64,000 nt of DNA from Ignatzschineria rhizosphaerae. GTDB taxonomy: Bacteria > Pseudomonadota > Gammaproteobacteria > Cardiobacteriales > Wohlfahrtiimonadaceae. The stretch covers positions 413,001 to 477,000 of the forward strand of contig NZ_CP093379.1 in assembly GCF_022655595.1 (NCBI RefSeq), given 5' to 3'. Below, piece by piece: positions 60,059 to 64,000 of the stretch. How positions within the stretch are numbered: the stretch's first letter is position 1; the number at the start of each line of letters is the position of its first letter. The translations under genes and the position numbers were made by a program. The notes beneath the pieces are model-generated. The model was given only the letters and a program-made list of their open reading frames with translations. It did no database searches and had not been told where the DNA came from.

Positions 60059-61969
60059 ATGATGCAATTCATCCGTGACCACTCTAATAGCTTGTGGGCA
60101 AAAATATTATTAGTAGGGGTTGGTGTTTCTTTAGCGGGAATCGGGGGAACTCAGATTTTTAGTGGCCCTAGTGCTGATACAGTTGCGACAGTTAATGGGG
60201 CAAAAGTTTCTCTTCAAGAGGTTGAGGCACAATATCAGCAACTTTTAAATGCCAATGCACAAAATGGTGATGTGACTGAAGAGATTCAAAGACAGTATCG
60301 ATTGATTGCAAGACAAGATTTAATCCAACGTCGTGCTATGGATAGTCAGATTAAAGAGTGGAAAATCAGAGCATCAGACCGATCTGTAGCTGAAGAGATC
60401 GTCTCTATTCCCTCATTCCAAAAAGATGGTGTTTTTGATCAAGAAACATATAAAACAGCACTTTTTTATTCAGGGTATAGCATAGAAGGTTTTGAAGACG
60501 CTATCCGCCGAGATGTTGAAGAGCGTATTGTTAGAGAGGCTTTTGTTAATAGTGCTTTTGTCTCAAATAATGAGTTACAAGAACAGATTGCCTTTTTAGG
60601 ACAAAAACGTGATCTTGAAGTTGCAACCTTTAACTATCTTGATGATTTAGAGAGTGTTGCGGTTTCAGAAAATGAGATTAAGAAGCAATATGAAGAGAAT
60701 ATTGCACAATATAAGACACCTAATTTAGTCAAGTTGCAATATGTTGAGTTAGAGGCAAATGCTTTAAAGGCAGAGGATCAATCTTATAGTGCTGCAGAGA
60801 TCCAAGAAGAGGCTGATAAGCTTAAAAAGCAAGATGAGCAAAGACTTTCAGAGCAGTTTACTATTGAGTATTCAACGGATTCTGAAAAACAAGAGGCGAT
60901 GGATATCTTAGCTGATTTAAAAGAGCGTATTGAATCAGGAGCGATGACATTTGATGAGGCGAAAGCTGAGATCGCTCAAATCGATAATGCTTATTACAAT
61001 CGCAATGGTAACTTTAAATATGGTGCAGCAGGAATTCCTGAATTTGATGATGCGTTATTTGAGCTTACAGAAGAAGCTCCTTTCTCTACGCCATTTTCTA
61101 CAGGTGGTGAGGTGCATCTAGTGCACTTATTAAATATTAGTACGCCATATAATGATGATGCTGCGCTCTTAGCGGCTGCTGAAAAATCGTTAAAAGAGAA
61201 TGCTGTTGCAGATCTTTATATGACCAAAGAGGCTAGAATGCAGGAGTTAGCTGAAACATATACAGAGTCATTAGGAGAGATTGCTCAAGATTTAGGTCTT
61301 GAGTTAAAAGAGACAGATTGGTTAAATCTTGACTCTCAAGAAGATCTATTAGGTAATGCTTCTGTTTGGGCTGCAGTCAGTGGGTATGATGTTATGGAAA
61401 ATGGCCGCAATAGCTTACCATTTGCATTTAATGATCAGACAAATCATGCGATGATTGTGCGTATTGCTGATAAAGAAGAGAGTCGCTCTAAATCTTTAGA
61501 GGAAAGCTATGAAGAGATTAAGGCGGAGCTTGCAAAAAATCGTGCAAAAGAAGAGACAATGAATCGTGTTAATGCAATGTTAGAAGCAGGTGATACTCAA
61601 AATTTCCAAAATGATATTGAGCAATTAGGGTTCTCTTATAATCAATATAATGATTTAGCAATTACATCGGTTGGGCAATTACAAACGAAGCCGGTTGAGC
61701 AATATGCGATTTCTAATGGCTTTCAGAAAATTCATCATTTAGAGGACGGAAAGCCGCAATATCTTGTAGAAGATGTGGATGGTTATATTTTTGTTGTGGC
61801 TGTTAATAAGATTAATGTTGGCGAGGCTGAGGGCTTTACTGATGAAGATAGAGCCCAGTTGCAAGAATATCTTGATGGGCGTGAAGCTAGCTTTGAGTAT
61901 CAAGCGTTGATGCAATACTTATTTAATAACAGTAAAATTAAGCTTTATAACAATAGTTTCTTTCAATAA
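60059..61969 (+). CDS. ppiD: Periplasmic folding chaperone PpiD
   Basis: 636 residues. One N-terminal membrane anchor (SLWAKILLVGVGVSLAGIGG), then the SurA-N-like domain (ATVNGAKVSLQEVEAQYQQL, IARQDLIQRRAMDSQIKEWK), a PpiC/parvulin-type domain near 225-370 (FDDALFELTEEAPFSTPFST) and a C-terminal domain. Assists outer-membrane protein release from the Sec channel. The parvulin domain looks degenerate, as in E. coli PpiD, which has no isomerase activity. Two ATG codons at the start; AAGGATAAG lies ahead. Followed by a terminator. Confidence 0.9.
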   Translation: MMQFIRDHSNSLWAKILLVGVGVSLAGIGGTQIFSGPSADTVATVNGAKVSLQEVEAQYQQLLNANAQNGDVTEEIQRQYRLIARQDLIQRRAMDSQIKEWKIRASDRSVAEEIVSIPSFQKDGVFDQETYKTALFYSGYSIEGFEDAIRRDVEERIVREAFVNSAFVSNNELQEQIAFLGQKRDLEVATFNYLDDLESVAVSENEIKKQYEENIAQYKTPNLVKLQYVELEANALKAEDQSYSAAEIQEEADKLKKQDEQRLSEQFTIEYSTDSEKQEAMDILADLKERIESGAMTFDEAKAEIAQIDNAYYNRNGNFKYGAAGIPEFDDALFELTEEAPFSTPFSTGGEVHLVHLLNISTPYNDDAALLAAAEKSLKENAVADLYMTKEARMQELAETYTESLGEIAQDLGLELKETDWLNLDSQEDLLGNASVWAAVSGYDVMENGRNSLPFAFNDQTNHAMIVRIADKEESRSKSLEESYEEIKAELAKNRAKEETMNRVNAMLEAGDTQNFQNDIEQLGFSYNQYNDLAITSVGQLQTKPVEQYAISNGFQKIHHLEDGKPQYLVEDVDGYIFVVAVNKINVGEAEGFTDEDRAQLQEYLDGREASFEYQALMQYLFNNSKIKLYNNSFFQ

Positions 61970-62021
61970 TGAATCATTGTTAGGGCTTCAGTAAGTTTTG
62001 CTATTTTTGCAGAGTATTAAG

Positions 62022-62053
62022 GAAGGTTGGTAGGAATATCAACCTTCTTTTTT
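62022..62053 (+). terminator. ppiD terminator
   Basis: GAAGGTTG (62022-62029) with CAACCTTC (62040-62047), loop of 10, then six T. Confidence 0.87.
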
Positions 62054-62135
62054 AATGAGTTAAAATAGGTAGAGAGTGAAGTATAAAGTGATACTGGTCT
62101 ATTGAGTATCGTGATTTGAATAGAATAGGTTTGTG

Positions 62136-63143
62136 ATGGAAATTATTGAAAACCAATCCTTAAAGGCATTAAATACCTTTGGAGTAGACGTAAAAAGCCG
62201 TTTTTTTGTAGAGCTGACTGATGTTAAGACACTATATCAGATCAATAGCTTGCCAAAACCGCATCTTTTTTTAGGTGGGGGGAGTAATATTTTGTTTGTG
62301 AATGATTATCCAGGAACGGTTATTCATAATAATTTGCTCGGTGTTTCGATTCTCAAAGAAACTTCGGAATCGGTAGTTGTGAAGGCGATGGGGGGTGAAA
62401 ACTGGCATCAATTTGTGATCAAGATGAGTGATGCAGGGTTTCATGGATTGGAATATCTTGCCTTAATACCGGGGACCGTTGGTGCAGCGCCTGTACAAAA
62501 TATTGGGGCTTATGGTGCAGAGGTTAAGCAGTTTATTCAATCAGTTGAGGTATTTGATTGTGAGGCGGAAACAATCTATTCAATTCCTTGTCATGAATGT
62601 TGTTTTTCTTACCGAGATAGCCTTTTTAAGCAGGAAAAGGGTCGGTATTTCATTATTTCAGTGACTTTTGAGTTGTTAAAAAAGGTTGCAGCGAAGGTGG
62701 AGTATCGTGCATTAGAGCACTACTTTGAGGATCAGGGTAAAGTGCTTGAGGATGTTTCGATGCAAGATATTTTCGAAGGGGTTGTGTCGGTACGTGCGAG
62801 CAAGCTCCCAGATCCTAAAGAGATTGGAAACGGGGGAAGTTTTTTCAAAAACCCAATTGTGTCTAAATCAAAAGCGAAAGAGTTGCATGATAAGTATTCA
62901 AATTTAGTGATGTACCCACATGATATTGATAAAATTAAACTAGCCGCTGGGCAGTTAATTGAGCTTTCAGGATTGAAAGGGAAATATGTTAATAATGTGG
63001 GAATGTATGAGAAGCAAGCGCTTGTGCTGGTAAATTTAGGGGGCGCTACAGGTGGTCAGTTATGGGCTCATGCTCAAAAAGTACAAGAACAAGTCGCCGC
63101 AACTTTTGGGGTGATGCTTGAACCTGAACCGTTAATATTATAG
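62136..63143 (+). CDS. murB: UDP-N-acetylenolpyruvoylglucosamine reductase MurB
   Basis: 335 residues from ATG 62136 (GTG 62133 also in frame). FAD enzyme of peptidoglycan precursor synthesis. N-terminal LKALNTFGVDVKSRFFVEL, FAD site LFLGGGSNILFVNDYPGTVI, LIPGTVGAAPVQNIGAYGAE, catalytic serine region SYRDSLFKQEKG and GGSFFKNPIVSKSKA; catalytic glutamate in EPEPLIL. Type I MurB. Single gene. The stop lies in TTATAGTTTG. Confidence 0.96.
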   Translation: MEIIENQSLKALNTFGVDVKSRFFVELTDVKTLYQINSLPKPHLFLGGGSNILFVNDYPGTVIHNNLLGVSILKETSESVVVKAMGGENWHQFVIKMSDAGFHGLEYLALIPGTVGAAPVQNIGAYGAEVKQFIQSVEVFDCEAETIYSIPCHECCFSYRDSLFKQEKGRYFIISVTFELLKKVAAKVEYRALEHYFEDQGKVLEDVSMQDIFEGVVSVRASKLPDPKEIGNGGSFFKNPIVSKSKAKELHDKYSNLVMYPHDIDKIKLAAGQLIELSGLKGKYVNNVGMYEKQALVLVNLGGATGGQLWAHAQKVQEQVAATFGVMLEPEPLIL

Positions 63144-63200
63144 TTTGATGATTACTTTAAGGTATAATTCCACTATTCTTAAAAATATATAGGAAGCAGA

Positions 63201-63815
63201 ATGAAAAGAAATTTTAAAAAGATCATGATGTTTGGTTTTTTTGTGGCATTGATGTCATTGTTTCAAGCAAGTTATGCGCAAGAAGATCCGGTGAGTGTGA
63301 TTAAAAATACTTCCGACCAGCTTTTTAAAACATTAAAAGTAGAAAAAAATAATTTAAAGAGAGATCCATCAAAGGTTTATGGGATTGTTGAAAAGATTCT
63401 AGTCCCTCGTTTTGATTTTGGAACGATTTCTCAATGGGTGATGGGGCGTTCATGGCGTGACGCATCACCAATGCAACGTGATGAGTTTACCGCAGAGTTT
63501 AAGAAACTCTTAATTAATTCTTATGCGGGAGTATTGTTAGATTATACAGATGAAACATTAACGGTTTTACCGCTTCCACCGAATGCTGCGAAAGGGGATG
63601 AAGTGACTGTAAGGTCTGAGATTGTTTCTAAGGATCGACCACCTGTTGCGATTAATTATTCAATGATTAAATCGGGTAATCGTTGGATGGTTTACGACGT
63701 TTCTGTAGAAGGAGTTAGTATCGTTGCAAACTATCGATCAGAAATTAGAGAGCTTGTTGCGCGCCAAGGTGTTGAGGGAATGATTGATACCTTAAAGCGT
63801 AAAAATAAGCAGTAG
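63201..63815 (+). CDS. mlaC: Phospholipid-transport periplasmic protein MlaC
   Basis: 204 residues with a signal peptide (MKRNFKKIMMFGFFVALMSL, then FQASYAQ). Ferries phospholipids between outer-membrane MlaA and the inner-membrane MlaFEDB complex. Tol-Ttg2-type signature: VPRFDFGTISQWVMGRSWRD, ASPMQRDEFTAEFKKLLINS, YAGVLLDYTDETLTVLPLPP, and WMVYDVSVEGVSIVANYRSE. AGGAAGCAG lies ahead of ATG 63201. Followed 18 bp later by a STAS-domain gene, the expected mlaB position; mlaFED are not in the window. Confidence 0.95.
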   Translation: MKRNFKKIMMFGFFVALMSLFQASYAQEDPVSVIKNTSDQLFKTLKVEKNNLKRDPSKVYGIVEKILVPRFDFGTISQWVMGRSWRDASPMQRDEFTAEFKKLLINSYAGVLLDYTDETLTVLPLPPNAAKGDEVTVRSEIVSKDRPPVAINYSMIKSGNRWMVYDVSVEGVSIVANYRSEIRELVARQGVEGMIDTLKRKNKQ

Positions 63816-63833
63816 TTTATAGGATTGAAGTTA

Positions 63834-64000
63834 ATGCAAAAAGAGGATTATCTTAATATCGATGTTGATACTGGGGCTTATCAGTTACAGGGCTGTTTTG
63901 ATAAGTTTTCAATTCCTCATCAATGGAAAGTCATAGAGAGCTCTTTTAAAGAGATGGCGCCGGTCGTTATTGATTTAAAAGGGGTCTTAGAATGCGATAG
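63834..64000 (+). CDS. mlaB: MlaB-like STAS-domain protein (partial, cut by window end)
   Basis: Open frame from ATG 63834 to the window edge, 55 codons: MQKEDYLNIDVDTGAYQLQG, CFDKFSIPHQWKVIESSFKE, MAPVVIDLKGVLECD. The spacing of a beta strand, a helix and the VVIDLKGVLECDS segment fits a STAS domain, in which the final Ser/Thr region is the anti-sigma-antagonist-like site. Position directly after mlaC supports MlaB, the regulatory subunit of the Mla ABC complex. Confidence 0.75.
   Translation, partial: MQKEDYLNIDVDTGAYQLQGCFDKFSIPHQWKVIESSFKEMAPVVIDLKGVLECD

Overview
The window is chromosomal DNA of an AT-rich gammaproteobacterium. The evidence is the set of housekeeping genes: radA, prfB, divergent trxA/rhlB, rpsF-rpsR-rplI, petABC followed by sspAB, efp, fbp, fur, ppiD, murB and mlaC. 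The low GC content, a complete tetrathionate reductase locus and the overall gene set suggest Cardiobacteriales (Ignatzschineria or Wohlfahrtiimonas type). That placement is inference and no search was run.

Layout. 1-9500 holds two MFS transporters (one clearly SotB), radA, prfB with its programmed +1 frameshift, a membrane protein of unknown role, and the trxA/rhlB divergent pair. 9600-13100 holds a MidA-type methyltransferase and recQ, separated by two tandem copies of a TATAG-ended repeat. 13200-22600 is the ttr locus: ttrR, two paralogous unknown membrane proteins and ttrS on the minus strand, divergent from ttrB-ttrC-ttrA, which export, anchor and catalyse tetrathionate respiration. Directly behind ttrA, 22640-23320 holds no protein gene but two tandem small-RNA genes of the CsrB/RsmY/RsmZ type, studded with GGA hairpin loops and each closed by an intrinsic terminator. 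23450-28100 carries a Mth938-domain protein, a P-loop ATPase and an artP-artJ-artQ-artM arginine uptake operon.

28341-36635 is an integrated island at tRNA-Ser(GCT). It is flanked by a 43-bp direct repeat formed by the tRNA 3' end and its terminator. Cargo: an AlpA-like regulator, a HicAB toxin-antitoxin module with a two-operator promoter, a HTH-ImmA/IrrE protein, a cysteine-rich mini-protein, small lipoproteins and membrane proteins, and a decayed AAA ATPase at the right end. No integrase is visible. Two cargo genes are preceded by the same 60-bp terminator-plus-promoter cassette.

36660-64000 returns to core genes: a GMC oxidoreductase, an MscS-like membrane protein, ribosomal genes, psd, kdsB, mazG-xseA, a small alpha/beta hydrolase, sspB-sspA-petC-petB-petA, efp, a TRAP transporter with two solute-binding proteins, fbp, fur with an ArnT-like glycosyltransferase, ppiD, murB, and the start of an mla cluster cut by the window end.

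The most notable points are the tandem CsrB-like RNAs and a family of about 155-bp inverted-repeat elements (full and 102-bp forms) that strongly recall neisserial Correia elements and in two places supply the end of a coding sequence.
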